Origin: Chloroherpeton thalassium ATCC 35110
GTDB taxonomy: Bacteria > Bacteroidota > Chlorobiia > Chlorobiales > Chloroherpetonaceae
Length of the DNA stretch: 64,000 nucleotides
Direction: 5' to 3'
NCBI RefSeq assembly: GCF_000020525.1
Contig: NC_011026.1
Location: 2,214,001 to 2,278,000, forward strand
In this document: positions 54,502 to 63,455 of the stretch, piece after piece
How positions within the stretch are numbered: position 1 is the stretch's first letter
Layout: every line of letters begins with the position of its first letter
The notes under the pieces: model-generated
The model's database searches: none
What the model saw: only the letters and a program-made list of their open reading frames with translations
What the model was told of the DNA's origin: nothing
Made by a program: the position numbers and the translations under genes

Positions 54502-54798
54502 TTAGCGCTTTGTTGTCATGATAGCTTCGCCCCATCTTTCTAAGAAATCCGACCTGTCCCATTCGTAAATGGCGTCAACTGGAATATCAATTGATTTTTT
54601 ATCTGCAAATCTTACACGAAAAGCACCAACGTCCTCCATAGATTCAAGTGTTCTGTCATAAAAGGCTTCCCCTTTGTATCGGTCTTGGTGAAATGCCATC
54701 TCATACTTCCCTAAGGTATAGCGCTTCCGCAATTCTTGTATGATATGGATAATTTTTGCTTCAACACCAACGTGTTGACCGGTTTGATTTTCAGACAT
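54502..54798 (-). CDS. Small hypothetical protein (98 aa)
   Basis: A 98-residue soluble protein that I cannot assign. It starts MSENQTGQHVGVEAKIIHII, has one helix-rich part (residues 10-35) and a beta-rich part (YEMAFHQDRYKGEAFYDRTL, FRVRFADKKSIDIPVDAIYEW). No signal peptide or membrane helix. The regular amino-acid composition and a terminator at its 3' side support a real gene. Confidence 0.7.
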   Translation of the reverse strand: MSENQTGQHVGVEAKIIHIIQELRKRYTLGKYEMAFHQDRYKGEAFYDRTLESMEDVGAFRVRFADKKSIDIPVDAIYEWDRSDFLERWGEAIMTTKR

Positions 54799-55032
54799 TG
54801 ATACCCTCCCTGCTTAGGATTGTGTTGGATTACTAAAAATTTTCCTTAAAGGGGTAATAACGAAGAATTCTTCGAAAATATAAATAAGTTTTATATTCAG
54901 CCCAAATCTTTTAAAAAAGATACTCTCAGGAAAACATACTGTCAAATATACTTGATTCGTTCTCATGTACAATATTTCGAATCAAACACGAGCAATTAAT
55001 TTTTTATTAATCCTAAAGTAGCCAGAGTGTTT

Positions 55033-55704
55033 ATGCAACCAACTGTTCTAATGGCACTGGAAGACTATGTTCCCGTGATTATTTCATTAATATCCTTTTA
55101 CTGGATCACGCAAGTTGCGCGTTTTTTTGCCAAAAATACAGAAAACTTGGCCAAATTAGCCCTTGTGGTAATTGCAAGTGCAGGTTTGCTAAAGGCGACT
55201 GAAAAATTAATATGGGCTGTAACAAGTGAAGAAGTGTTGTGGATGCGCAGCAGTTTGTTCATTCTAAATAGTGTTGGTTTTACATTTATGGCGTGGATTG
55301 TTTGGTATGCACAAAAAAATTCTCAAAGTGAAAATGGAGGGATTTGGCGTGTGCCGATTGCATTAGTTGCCAGTATTTTGGCTTTGGTTTCTTATGCCGC
55401 TTTTATGTTGCCAGGAAGAACTTGGTTTTTTATCGCATTGGCAGCGGCATCCATCGCAAACATCACAATGATATTTTTTCTCGTGAAGCAATCTATAAAA
55501 TTGAAAGTCCCCATTTCTGTTGGCCTGTATGTGTTATACTTTGTTGTGATTCTTAGCATGGTGTTTTTGTCAAAATCCCCAAGCGCGACCACGCATTTCG
55601 AATGGATAAAACAAGCAGCCAATACTCTTGCAGCTATCATATTTGCTGTTGCTTCTTGGAACTTGCTTTTGCGCGCAAAAAGCAATCGCGCCGCGCCGCA
55701 TTAA
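55033..55704 (+). CDS. Polytopic membrane protein of unknown function
   Basis: A 223-residue protein with six to seven membrane helices (for example YVPVIISLISFYWITQVARFF, LAKLALVVIASAGLL, LFILNSVGFTFMAWIVWYA, and three more to the C-terminus). The frame opens with GTG at 55027; I prefer the ATG at 55033. No catalytic or transport motif is recognisable. It stands alone upstream of the metK leader, and nothing nearby suggests a role. Confidence 0.75.
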   Translation: MQPTVLMALEDYVPVIISLISFYWITQVARFFAKNTENLAKLALVVIASAGLLKATEKLIWAVTSEEVLWMRSSLFILNSVGFTFMAWIVWYAQKNSQSENGGIWRVPIALVASILALVSYAAFMLPGRTWFFIALAAASIANITMIFFLVKQSIKLKVPISVGLYVLYFVVILSMVFLSKSPSATTHFEWIKQAANTLAAIIFAVASWNLLLRAKSNRAAPH

Positions 55705-55758
55705 AGTCCGATAACTAAGGTAAACAAAAGCATTTCCATGGGAGGCAGTTTCCGGCAT

Positions 55759-55789
55759 TTTGGAATATCAAGTTGTTCTACTATATTCA
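55759..55789 (+). promoter_or_regulatory. Putative Bacteroidetes/Chlorobi-type promoter of metK-ahcY
   Basis: TTTG (55759-55762) and TATATTCA (55782-55789) are separated by exactly 19 bp, the spacing of the TTTG-N19-TAnnTTTG promoter of this phylum group, though the last three bases of the -7 box do not match. Transcription would start just upstream of the structured leader. Confidence 0.4.
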
Positions 55790-55810
55790 ACGCGTGTTTG
55801 ACATCCCCAT

Positions 55811-55890
55811 TATCTATGGACACGGTGTCAGACGAACCCTGATGAAAGCTACTGCTTAGTTTGGGGGAAGACTTTCCGTGTCCGACATAT
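55811..55890 (+). ncRNA. SAM-Chlorobi-like leader RNA upstream of metK-ahcY
   Basis: The leader folds around a perfect 8-bp stem GGACACGG (55818-55825) with CCGTGTCC (55876-55883). Inside it are TCAG/CTGA (55828-55831 with 55839-55842, loop ACGAACC) and AAGC/GCTT (55846-55849 with 55854-55857). The CCC of the first loop could pair with the GGGGG at 55863-55867 as a pseudoknot. The SAM-Chlorobi motif was described only in Chlorobi, always before metK-ahcY operons, which is exactly this context. I matched by context and structure, not by aligning to the published consensus. It is followed by an intrinsic terminator. Confidence 0.65.
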
Positions 55891-55898
55891 GAAATACG

Positions 55899-55933
55899 CG
55901 AAAGCCTTTGCCCGTTCCGCATAGGCTTTTTTT
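55899..55933 (+). terminator. Leader terminator between the RNA motif and metK
   Basis: AAAGCCT (55901-55907) pairs with AGGCTTT (55923-55929), followed by a T-run to 55933. It lies just after the structured leader and 53 bases before the metK start, a position that allows control by premature termination. Confidence 0.8.
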
Positions 55934-55985
55934 ATGTTTTTTATTACCGGATGATAGCTTCTAAAAACAAAAATTTAATTGAGAC

Positions 55986-57188
55986 ATGTCAAGATTTCTT
56001 TTTACTTCGGAATCTGTTTCTGAGGGGCATCCTGATAAGGTGTCCGATCAAATTTCTGATGCCATATTGGATGAATTTTTGAAACAGGACCCGAACTCAC
56101 GTGTTGCATGCGAGACGTTCGTTACGACGGGTTTGGTAGTTGTTGGTGGTGAAATTACTTCAACTGCAAACGTAGACGTTCAGTCATTGGTGCGTAAGGT
56201 TGTCAAGCAAATTGGTTACACCAAAGCCGAATACATGTTTGAAGCCGATTCCTGTGGTGTTTTGTCAGCACTTCATGCCCAATCACCGGATATCAATCGC
56301 GGTGTGGATAGAAAAGAAGAAATTGCTGACCCGTTTGATCGAATCGGTGCTGGCGACCAAGGCATCATGTTTGGCTTTGCTTGCAATGAAACTCCAGAAT
56401 TAATGCCTGCTGCCATTCAGTATGCTCACAAATTGGTGAAAATGCTTGCTGATATTCGCAAAGAATGCAAAGAAATGACTTACCTCAGACCTGATTCAAA
56501 AAGCCAGGTGACATTGGAGTATGTTGATGGAAAAATTGCTCGCGTTGATACGGCCTTGATTTCTACTCAGCACGATCCAGAACCAGCCGGCGTTTCCGAA
56601 GCGGATTGGCAGAAAAAAATTGCTGAAGATGTAATCAACAAAGTGATGAAAGTCGTCATCCCGGCAGAGTATATCGATGAAAAAACCAAGTTCATCGTAA
56701 ACCCGACGGGGCGTTTTGAAATTGGCGGTCCTCATGGCGACACGGGTTTGACCGGCAGAAAGATCATTGTTGATACCTACGGTGGCGCAGCTCCACATGG
56801 TGGCGGCGCATTTAGCGGAAAAGATCCATCAAAAGTTGATAGAAGCGCTGCTTATGCGGCACGTTACATCGCAAAAAACGTGGTTGCTGCAGGCTTAGCA
56901 GATCGTTGCACGATCCAGGTTTCCTACGCTATCGGCATTGCTCGTCCGGTTTCCATTTTTGTTGATACACATGGCACGGCAGCCAACGGCCTTCAGGATT
57001 CCGAAATTCAGGAAAAAGTAGAAAAAGTATTTGACCTTCGCCCGGCGGCTTTAATGAAAAACTTTGGCTTGAACAAACCCGAAGGCTGGTGCTTCCAAGA
57101 CACCGCTGCTTATGGCCACTTCGGTCGCGATATTTTCCCTTGGGAAAAATTGGATAAAGTTGAAGAATTGAAAAGCGCTTTTAAATAA
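55986..57188 (+). CDS. metK: Methionine adenosyltransferase (SAM synthetase)
   Basis: A 400-residue cytoplasmic enzyme making S-adenosylmethionine from methionine and ATP. Motifs present: [20 protein letters not shown] at the start, [12 protein letters not shown] (the MetK signature) near residue 120, [33 protein letters not shown] with the P-loop-like second signature [16 protein letters not shown], and GRDIFPWEK near the end. It heads the metK-ahcY operon (57-bp gap) behind the leader RNA. SAM demand is high in a phototroph making bacteriochlorophyll and methylated quinone. Confidence 0.98.
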   Translation: MSRFLFTSESVSEGHPDKVSDQISDAILDEFLKQDPNSRVACETFVTTGLVVVGGEITSTANVDVQSLVRKVVKQIGYTKAEYMFEADSCGVLSALHAQSPDINRGVDRKEEIADPFDRIGAGDQGIMFGFACNETPELMPAAIQYAHKLVKMLADIRKECKEMTYLRPDSKSQVTLEYVDGKIARVDTALISTQHDPEPAGVSEADWQKKIAEDVINKVMKVVIPAEYIDEKTKFIVNPTGRFEIGGPHGDTGLTGRKIIVDTYGGAAPHGGGAFSGKDPSKVDRSAAYAARYIAKNVVAAGLADRCTIQVSYAIGIARPVSIFVDTHGTAANGLQDSEIQEKVEKVFDLRPAALMKNFGLNKPEGWCFQDTAAYGHFGRDIFPWEKLDKVEELKSAFK

Positions 57189-57245
57189 GTTATCGCTTGT
57201 TGTGAATTCGAACGACGCCTTTTAAAAACAAAAAAGAACTGATTT

Positions 57246-58553
57246 ATGAGCACACAAGAGAAATTAAAGTACAAAGTTAAAGATATTTCCCTGGCTGAAT
57301 GGGGCAGAAAAGAAATTCGCTTGGCAGAAGCTGAAATGCCAGGTTTGATGCAGATCAGAGAAGAATATAAAGCTCAGCAGCCTCTCAAAGGCGCTCGCAT
57401 TGCCGGCTGCTTGCATATGACCATTCAAACGGCAGTTTTAATCGAAACGTTGGTTGAGCTTGGCGCTGAAGTTCAATGGTCTTCTTGCAATATTTATTCC
57501 ACACAAGATCACGCCGCTGCCGCGATTGCTGCTGCTGGTGTGCCGGTTTATGCGTGGAAAGGCATGAACGAGGAAGAGTTTTTCTGGTGTATTGAACAAA
57601 CCATCTTCTTTGAAGACGATCAGCCGCTGAACATGATTTTGGATGATGGCGGCGACCTCACCGAAATGGTGTTTGAGAAGTTTCCTGAGCTTGTTCCTGG
57701 CATTAAAGGAATCTCCGAAGAGACCACAACCGGTGTGCTTCGCTTGTATGAAAGGGAAAAAAACGGCACATTGGGCATTCCTTCTATCAATGTGAATGAC
57801 TCCGTAACCAAGTCCAAATTTGACAACAAATACGGCTGTCGTGAGTCCTGCGTGGATGCAATTCGTCGCGCTACCGACGTGATGATTGCTGGAAAAGTCG
57901 CTGTTGTTGCTGGCTTTGGTGATGTAGGTAAAGGTTCTGCTGAGTCACTTCGCAATGCAGGTGCTCGCGTCATCGTTACCGAAATCGACCCGATTTGCGC
58001 GCTTCAAGCCGCAATGGAAGGTTACGAAGTTAAAAAAATGGATGATGCCATCAAGGAAGCTGATATCGTGGTCACTTCAACTGGAAACCGCGACATCATT
58101 ACCGAAAAGCACTTCCGTGCAATGAAAGACAAATGCATTGTGAGCAACATCGGCCACTTCGATATCGAAATCGACATGGCATGGCTCAACAAAAACTACG
58201 GTCACACTCGCGATGAAATTAAACCTCAAGTTGATCTTTACAACATTGATGGAAAAGAAGTTATCGTGCTTGCTCAAGGCCGCTTGATGAATCTCGGCTG
58301 TGCAACGGGTCATCCGTCGTTCGTGATGTCAAACTCGTTCTCGAACCAAACGCTTGCTCAGATTGAACTTTTCAACAATCCTGGCAAGTATGAGAACAAA
58401 GTGTATGTCTTGCCGAAGCAGTTGGATGAAAAAGTTGCTAAATTGCACTTGGCAAAAATTGGTGTTGAGATTGACACTTTGACAAAAGCTCAAGCAGATT
58501 ACATCGGCGTAAAGGTTGAAGGCCCTTACAAATCCGAGCAGTATCGTTATTGA
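57246..58553 (+). CDS. ahcY: S-adenosylhomocysteinase
   Basis: A 435-residue NAD-dependent enzyme that splits S-adenosylhomocysteine, the inhibitory product of SAM methylations, into adenosine and homocysteine. Seen are LADWG-type opening [20 protein letters not shown], the substrate residues in [52 protein letters not shown], the NAD fold [15 protein letters not shown], and the C-terminal KSEQYRY with the dimer-swapped Lys/Tyr that closes the NAD site. It is cotranscribed with metK and followed by a terminator. Confidence 0.98.
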   Translation: MSTQEKLKYKVKDISLAEWGRKEIRLAEAEMPGLMQIREEYKAQQPLKGARIAGCLHMTIQTAVLIETLVELGAEVQWSSCNIYSTQDHAAAAIAAAGVPVYAWKGMNEEEFFWCIEQTIFFEDDQPLNMILDDGGDLTEMVFEKFPELVPGIKGISEETTTGVLRLYEREKNGTLGIPSINVNDSVTKSKFDNKYGCRESCVDAIRRATDVMIAGKVAVVAGFGDVGKGSAESLRNAGARVIVTEIDPICALQAAMEGYEVKKMDDAIKEADIVVTSTGNRDIITEKHFRAMKDKCIVSNIGHFDIEIDMAWLNKNYGHTRDEIKPQVDLYNIDGKEVIVLAQGRLMNLGCATGHPSFVMSNSFSNQTLAQIELFNNPGKYENKVYVLPKQLDEKVAKLHLAKIGVEIDTLTKAQADYIGVKVEGPYKSEQYRY

Positions 58554-58587
58554 TTTTTGCAAGGAGAGTTGAATCTCTTTGTTTTTC

Positions 58588-58621
58588 AAGGCAGCTCAGT
58601 TTTTGGGCTGCCTTTTTTTTA
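58588..58621 (+). terminator. Intrinsic terminator of the metK-ahcY operon
   Basis: GGCAGC (58590-58595) pairs with GCTGCC (58607-58612), followed by eight T. It lies 35 bp after the ahcY stop codon. Confidence 0.92.
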
Positions 58622-58649
58622 TGGCAAAAATTTGAATTACTGATACGAG

Positions 58650-58830
58650 TTGTCCTGAGCTGATAAAATTTTCCGAAGCGGAAAAAAGTAGATTGGTGAA
58701 TGGCAAGCGCCAACATGGTCATACTGAGCCTTCTTGGGCGAAGCATCCACTCGTTCCATTCACGCAGGATTCTTCGGCTAAGAAGCCTCAAAATGACAAT
58801 ATCGGTTAAGACAATTATACATTTGGCTAT
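58650..58830. repeat. Composite dispersed repeat, copy 7
   Basis: Holds the perfect hairpin TTTTCCG-AAG-CGGAAAA (about 58670-58686) followed by a TTGGTGAATGGCAAGCG tail, then a diverged palindromic module (GGTCATACTGAGCC to AAAATGAC, about 58719-58798) with an internal AGGATTCTT/AAGAAGCCT stem. The end carries GGCTATATCCGATG. The remaining DNA to 59149 is AT-rich; AAGAGCCG/CGGCCCTT at 58866-58892 may be a weak terminator. Confidence 0.75.
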
Positions 58831-59149
58831 ATCCGATGAAAAATAATCGAATAAAAAAAGAGCCGCGAGGATTTCTCCAAGCACGGCCCTTTTCCAATTA
58901 ACTATGACAATGAGAAGCGTAAAAAGAACACAAAGAACAATTAAAACTCTTAATAGCTAAACTTTACAATTAACAAACTTAATGTTTGTTTCTCAATAAA
59001 GAAAAATTCCTTAGTTATATCTTATAAAAAGCATAACTTTTGAAATAAATATAATGTATTTGCCCCTTTATTCAAAATATGTAGATTTGTTTTTTTGAAC
59101 CGCTTCCGTATTCATTCAAATTTTACTAAATCGCTCGAGCGATAACGAT

Positions 59150-62100
59150 ATGTCGGAGTTTATCCATTTACACACGCACACCCACTACTCCATGCAGTCC
59201 AGCACGATTATGCCCGGCGAGCTATTTGCCGAATGCCAAAAATTGGACATGGCGGCTGTTGGGGTCACGGACTACTCCAGCATGTTTAATATGCCGGAGC
59301 TGTTTAGCTATGCAAAAAAGCATGAGGTGAAATTGATCATCGGCGCGGAGCTTTTTTTAGTTCCTGGCGCGATGACTGAAAAAAAAGAGCAGGTGCTGTA
59401 TCATTTGATTTTGCTTGTAAAAAATGAGACGGGCTATAAAAATTTGTGCAAAATTCTCTCGGCAGCGGCACGCGATGGGTTTTATAAGCAAATGCCGAGA
59501 GCAGATTTTAATTTGATTCAAAAAAATGCAGAAGGGCTAATTTGTCTAACGGCGTGTCGCGAGGGCGAACTTTCGCAATATATTTTGAAAGATGAAATTG
59601 ATAAAGCAAGGGATTTTGTCGCAAGATATAAAAATCTCTTTCAGGATGATTTTTATATCGAAATGCATTCTCACAATGCGCCCGACGACGCTCGCCTGAA
59701 CGAAGCAAAAATTGCGTTGGCGAAAGAATTTGGCATAAAACTCGTTGCGACCAATGATGTGCATTACCTGAAAAAAGAAGACGCACAATATCAGGACGCT
59801 TTGCAAGCCCTAAAAAATAAGCAAACTCTTTCCAGCCCGAATCGAAATCGACTTCCCACTGAGCATTTTTATCTGAAAACTCCCGACGAGATGGCTCGCA
59901 TGTTTGACAATGCGCAGGGCGAGCTGGTCAACACGCTTGAAATTGCTGAGAAATGCACTTTTGTGTTTAACGACCAGCAGCCACATTTGCCGCATTTCCC
60001 GATTCCCAGCGAGTTTGAAAACGATGAAGCCTATTTGCGTCACTTGACTTACGAAGGCGCAAAAAAGAAATACGGCGATTTGGACGCGATGGGCGAAAAA
60101 GGCGCGGAGGTGCGTGAGCGAATCGAATATGAGCTAAGTATCATTTGCAAAATGGGTTACGCGACTTATTTCTTGATTGTAAGCGATCTGATTTCGGCTT
60201 CTCGGGAAATGGGCTACTCAGTTGGGCCCGGACGCGGTTCGGCGGCGGGCAGCATTGTGGCGTATTTGACCAATATCACGCAGGTCGATCCGATAAAATA
60301 TAAGCTGCTGTTTGAGCGATTTTTGAATCCTGAGCGCGTCTCGATGCCGGATATCGATATCGATTTCACGCCGGTTGGCAAGCAGCGCGTTTTGGATTAC
60401 ACCATCAAAAAGTACGGCGCGGCAAGCGTTGCGAAGGTCATTGCGGTCGGTACGCTTGGCGCGAAGGCTGCAATTCGCGATGTCGGGCGGGTGTTGGACA
60501 TCAATTTGCAGACCGTCGATAAAATCGCGAAGCTTGTTCCTGGAAAGCCCGGCATGACGCTCAGTAAAGCCGCTGATCAAGTCAAGGAATTTGCCGAATT
60601 GGAAAGCAGCCCCGAGCAGAAAATTCAGAAGTTGATGAAGTTCGCCAAAGCGTTGGAAGGTCGTGCAAGAAATGTGTCGATGCACGCAGCAGCGGTGGTG
60701 GTGACAGACGGTCCCGTTGAAGAGGTGGTCCCGCTTTACGTTTCAAATAAAATTGAAACCGAAGAACGGCGTTATATCGACGAATTTGATGAGAAAAGTG
60801 AGAAAGAAAAAGGCAAGGGCAAATCCGGCGATGATCAAAAGCAGGTTGTAACCCAGTTTGATAAGGATTGGATTGAAAAAGCAGGCTTGCTGAAAATCGA
60901 TTATCTCGGTTTGGAAACGCTGGCTGTGGTAGATGAAACCTTGCGCTTGATTCAAAAACGCTACGGCGTGACGATTGATTTGGAGAGCGTTCCGATTGAT
61001 GATAAAAAGGCGTACAAGATTTTTCAGGAAGGAAAAATGGCAGGCATTTTCCAGTTTGAATCGCAAGGGATGCAGCAATACATGATGAAGCTGCGCCCGA
61101 CCGTCATCGGCGACATCATCGCGATGAGCGCGTTGTACCGACCGGGTGCGCTCAATGCACGAATTGATGAAAATCGCAACGCGGTGGATTTGTTTGTGGA
61201 TAGAAAAAATGGGCGCGAAAAAATCGAATACATGCACCCGATGCTCGCCGAAATTTTGGAAGAAACTTACGGCGTCATTGTCTATCAGGAACAGGTGATG
61301 CTTGTTTCGCAGGTCATGGGTGGCTTTTCGCTGGCCAAAGCGGACAATTTGCGCAAGGCGATGGGCAAGAAAAAGCCGGAGATTATGGCCAAATTTAAGG
61401 ATGAATTTGTCGAAGGCGCAGTCGAAAAGTCCGTTGATAAGGCAGTTGCGACCGGCATTTTTGACCTCATGGCCGAATTTGCGGGATATGGATTTAACAA
61501 AAGTCACTCGGCGGCTTACGGGATTTTGGCGTATTGGACGGCCTATTTAAAGGCGCATTACACGGCGGAATTTATGGCGGCCATTTTGAACAGCGAAGCC
61601 GGCGACACGGCGCGAATGAAGCATTTAACCGACGAGGCCAAAAGCATGGGCATTGCCATTTTGCCTCCGAGCATCAACCATAGCGATGCGCTTTTTATGG
61701 TTGAAGATATTGAGAAAGGGAAAAAAGCCATTCGCGTCGGGTTTAGCGCGATTAAGCATGTCGGCGGCGCGGCGCGTGAAATCGTCCGAAGCCGCTGGCG
61801 GCGAAAAGAGCCGTTTGCCGATTTGTTTGATTTATGCTCAACCGTTGATTTGCGGGTTGTAAATAAAAAGGCGTTGGAGTGTTTGATTGAAGCGGGGGCG
61901 CTTGATGAATTCGACGAAAATCGTGCCAAGCTCATCGGCAATTTGCCGAAAGCGGTGGAATACGGTCAAAAGCGCAACAAATCGGCGACGCTCGGGCAGG
62001 AAGGGTTTTTCAATGACGAGAATTTTTTTGCCGATAAGGCCGATGCCTATCCTGAAATGGAGGAATTTGAGCCTTGGCCGGATGCGGAAAAGTTGGAGCG

Positions 62101-62722
62101 AGAAAAAAACTTAATTGGGTTTTATGTTTCAACGCATCCATTGGAGCCCTATCGCCGCGATTACGAAGCGTTCGCGACTATTAAACTGTCGGATAAGGAT
62201 ATTCAAAACAAGCGATTGCAAAAAGTGATTGGGGTGATTGTCGAGACGAAGAAACATTTCGATAAAAAAGGCAATGAGATGATGTTTGGCGTCATCGAAG
62301 ATTTTACGGGCAAAGCGGATTTTACGGTATTTGCGAGCGTGTATGAAAAATTTGAGTCGGTGTTGAAAAAGGATTCGATTATCTTGTTAGTTGCCGAAGC
62401 AGAGTTGCAGGAAGGCCAAATAAAATTGTTAGTCAATGAAGCCTTGCCGATTCAGAGCGTGAGGGAGCGATTTATCTCGGGCATTGTTTTGCGATTGGAT
62501 TCTTCCGATGAAAGCTGTCTTGGAAAAGCAGCGAAAGTAAAGGAAATTTGTGAGGAAAACCAGGGCGGCATTCCTCTGAATTTTGAGGTGATAATTGAGG
62601 AGGGCGATGAGCAGCAGCTATTGCAGTTATTTTCAAGAAACATCTCAGTTCAAGCCGAAAATGAGGTGCTGGACAAATTTGCAGCGGTTGTTGGTGAAGA
62701 ATTTGTGAAAATCAGAGCTTAA
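59150..62722 (+). CDS. dnaE: DNA polymerase III alpha subunit
   Basis: The 1190-residue replicative polymerase of type DnaE1. The N-terminal PHP domain begins IHLHTHTHYSMQSS with its metal-ligand histidines. The catalytic aspartates are Asp401 and Asp403 in MPDIDIDF, with the third further on, and the palm has SVGPGRGSAAGSIVAYL before it. The finger and tau-binding segments MAGIFQFESQGMQQYM, ALYRPGALNA, YGVIVYQEQVM and FNKSHSAAYGILAYWTAYLK follow. An OB-fold domain lies near residue 1020-1100. It is monocistronic, with no unusual insertions. Confidence 0.98.
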   Translation: MSEFIHLHTHTHYSMQSSTIMPGELFAECQKLDMAAVGVTDYSSMFNMPELFSYAKKHEVKLIIGAELFLVPGAMTEKKEQVLYHLILLVKNETGYKNLCKILSAAARDGFYKQMPRADFNLIQKNAEGLICLTACREGELSQYILKDEIDKARDFVARYKNLFQDDFYIEMHSHNAPDDARLNEAKIALAKEFGIKLVATNDVHYLKKEDAQYQDALQALKNKQTLSSPNRNRLPTEHFYLKTPDEMARMFDNAQGELVNTLEIAEKCTFVFNDQQPHLPHFPIPSEFENDEAYLRHLTYEGAKKKYGDLDAMGEKGAEVRERIEYELSIICKMGYATYFLIVSDLISASREMGYSVGPGRGSAAGSIVAYLTNITQVDPIKYKLLFERFLNPERVSMPDIDIDFTPVGKQRVLDYTIKKYGAASVAKVIAVGTLGAKAAIRDVGRVLDINLQTVDKIAKLVPGKPGMTLSKAADQVKEFAELESSPEQKIQKLMKFAKALEGRARNVSMHAAAVVVTDGPVEEVVPLYVSNKIETEERRYIDEFDEKSEKEKGKGKSGDDQKQVVTQFDKDWIEKAGLLKIDYLGLETLAVVDETLRLIQKRYGVTIDLESVPIDDKKAYKIFQEGKMAGIFQFESQGMQQYMMKLRPTVIGDIIAMSALYRPGALNARIDENRNAVDLFVDRKNGREKIEYMHPMLAEILEETYGVIVYQEQVMLVSQVMGGFSLAKADNLRKAMGKKKPEIMAKFKDEFVEGAVEKSVDKAVATGIFDLMAEFAGYGFNKSHSAAYGILAYWTAYLKAHYTAEFMAAILNSEAGDTARMKHLTDEAKSMGIAILPPSINHSDALFMVEDIEKGKKAIRVGFSAIKHVGGAAREIVRSRWRRKEPFADLFDLCSTVDLRVVNKKALECLIEAGALDEFDENRAKLIGNLPKAVEYGQKRNKSATLGQEGFFNDENFFADKADAYPEMEEFEPWPDAEKLEREKNLIGFYVSTHPLEPYRRDYEAFATIKLSDKDIQNKRLQKVIGVIVETKKHFDKKGNEMMFGVIEDFTGKADFTVFASVYEKFESVLKKDSIILLVAEAELQEGQIKLLVNEALPIQSVRERFISGIVLRLDSSDESCLGKAAKVKEICEENQGGIPLNFEVIIEEGDEQQLLQLFSRNISVQAENEVLDKFAAVVGEEFVKIRA

Positions 62723-62815
62723 TTTAAAGAGAAAAGCATTTTATCAGCTCATTTCGCGTTGCCAAAAAAAGCGAATGAAAAAATTGCCTGATATGGCTTA
62801 CTCAGCATTTTTTTT

Positions 62816-62823
62816 TATCTTTG
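62816..62823 (+). promoter_or_regulatory. Candidate -7 element of the trxA operon
   Basis: TATCTTTG matches the TAnnTTTG box of Bacteroidetes/Chlorobi promoters exactly, 39 bases before the trxA start codon. No TTTG is present at the expected 19-bp distance upstream, so only half of the promoter is supported. Confidence 0.5.
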
Positions 62824-62861
62824 CCGTATCGTTAGTCCTCAAATAAGAAATCAAAAAACTC

Positions 62862-63188
62862 ATGTCAAAATACTTAGTAGCGACCGACCAAAATTTTCAA
62901 TCCGAAGTCCTTCAGTCAGATGTTCCTGTATTAGTTGATTTTTGGGCTGTATGGTGTGGGCCATGCCGTATGATTGCTCCTGTCATTGAAGAACTTGCCA
63001 GTGAGTATGAAGGCAAAGCAAAGATCGCAAAGCTCAATGTTGATGAAAATCCTCAGATTTCAATGGCTTACGGGATTCGCAGCATTCCGACTTTATTGAT
63101 TTTTAAAAATGGCGAGGTTGTCGACCAGCTTGTTGGTGCTGTTCCAAAGAATGTTATTGCAGGAAAGCTGAATTCGCAGTTGGCTTAG
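62862..63188 (+). CDS. trxA: Thioredoxin
   Basis: A 108-residue classical thioredoxin with active site [15 protein letters not shown] (Cys31, Cys34 by the usual fold position) and the cis-proline loop in [13 protein letters not shown]. It reduces disulfides of ribonucleotide reductase, peroxiredoxins and other cytoplasmic proteins. The glutaredoxin-like gene begins 3 bp after its stop and a thioredoxin reductase gene follows, so the whole reduction chain is in one operon. Confidence 0.98.
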   Translation: MSKYLVATDQNFQSEVLQSDVPVLVDFWAVWCGPCRMIAPVIEELASEYEGKAKIAKLNVDENPQISMAYGIRSIPTLLIFKNGEVVDQLVGAVPKNVIAGKLNSQLA

Positions 63189-63191
63189 TCT

Positions 63192-63443
63192 ATGGAAAAA
63201 GCGATCGTGATGTATTCCACGTCATGGTGTCCTGATTGTATTCGGGCGGAGTGGGTACTTAAAGATAAGAATTGCATCTATCAAAAAATTGATATTGAGT
63301 TGGATGAGCAAGCTGCCCAGTTGGTGATGAAATATGCAAACGGGAAACGAGTGGTTCCAACTTTGGTAATAACAGATGGTAATGGACATGAGCAAATTTT
63401 GGTTAATCCAAAGCCTCAAGAGTTAATTAGCGCAATAAATTAA
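63192..63443 (+). CDS. Glutaredoxin-like protein (mycoredoxin/NrdH type)
   Basis: An 83-residue small redoxin with MYSTSWCPDCIRAEWVL, giving a CPDC active site near residue 13-16, and a cis-proline segment RVVPTLVI near 56. The size and the CPDC motif recall mycoredoxin-like or NrdH-like glutaredoxins that can be reduced by thioredoxin reductase. Its place between trxA and trxB (3 and 12 bp gaps) supports that electron source. Its targets are unknown. Confidence 0.9.
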   Translation: MEKAIVMYSTSWCPDCIRAEWVLKDKNCIYQKIDIELDEQAAQLVMKYANGKRVVPTLVITDGNGHEQILVNPKPQELISAIN

Positions 63444-63455
63444 GTTCCGTTTTTT

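Noticed and set aside
55811-55890. SAM-I (S-box) riboswitch
   Set aside because: The conserved S-box core sequences are absent; position and structure fit the Chlorobi-specific motif better.
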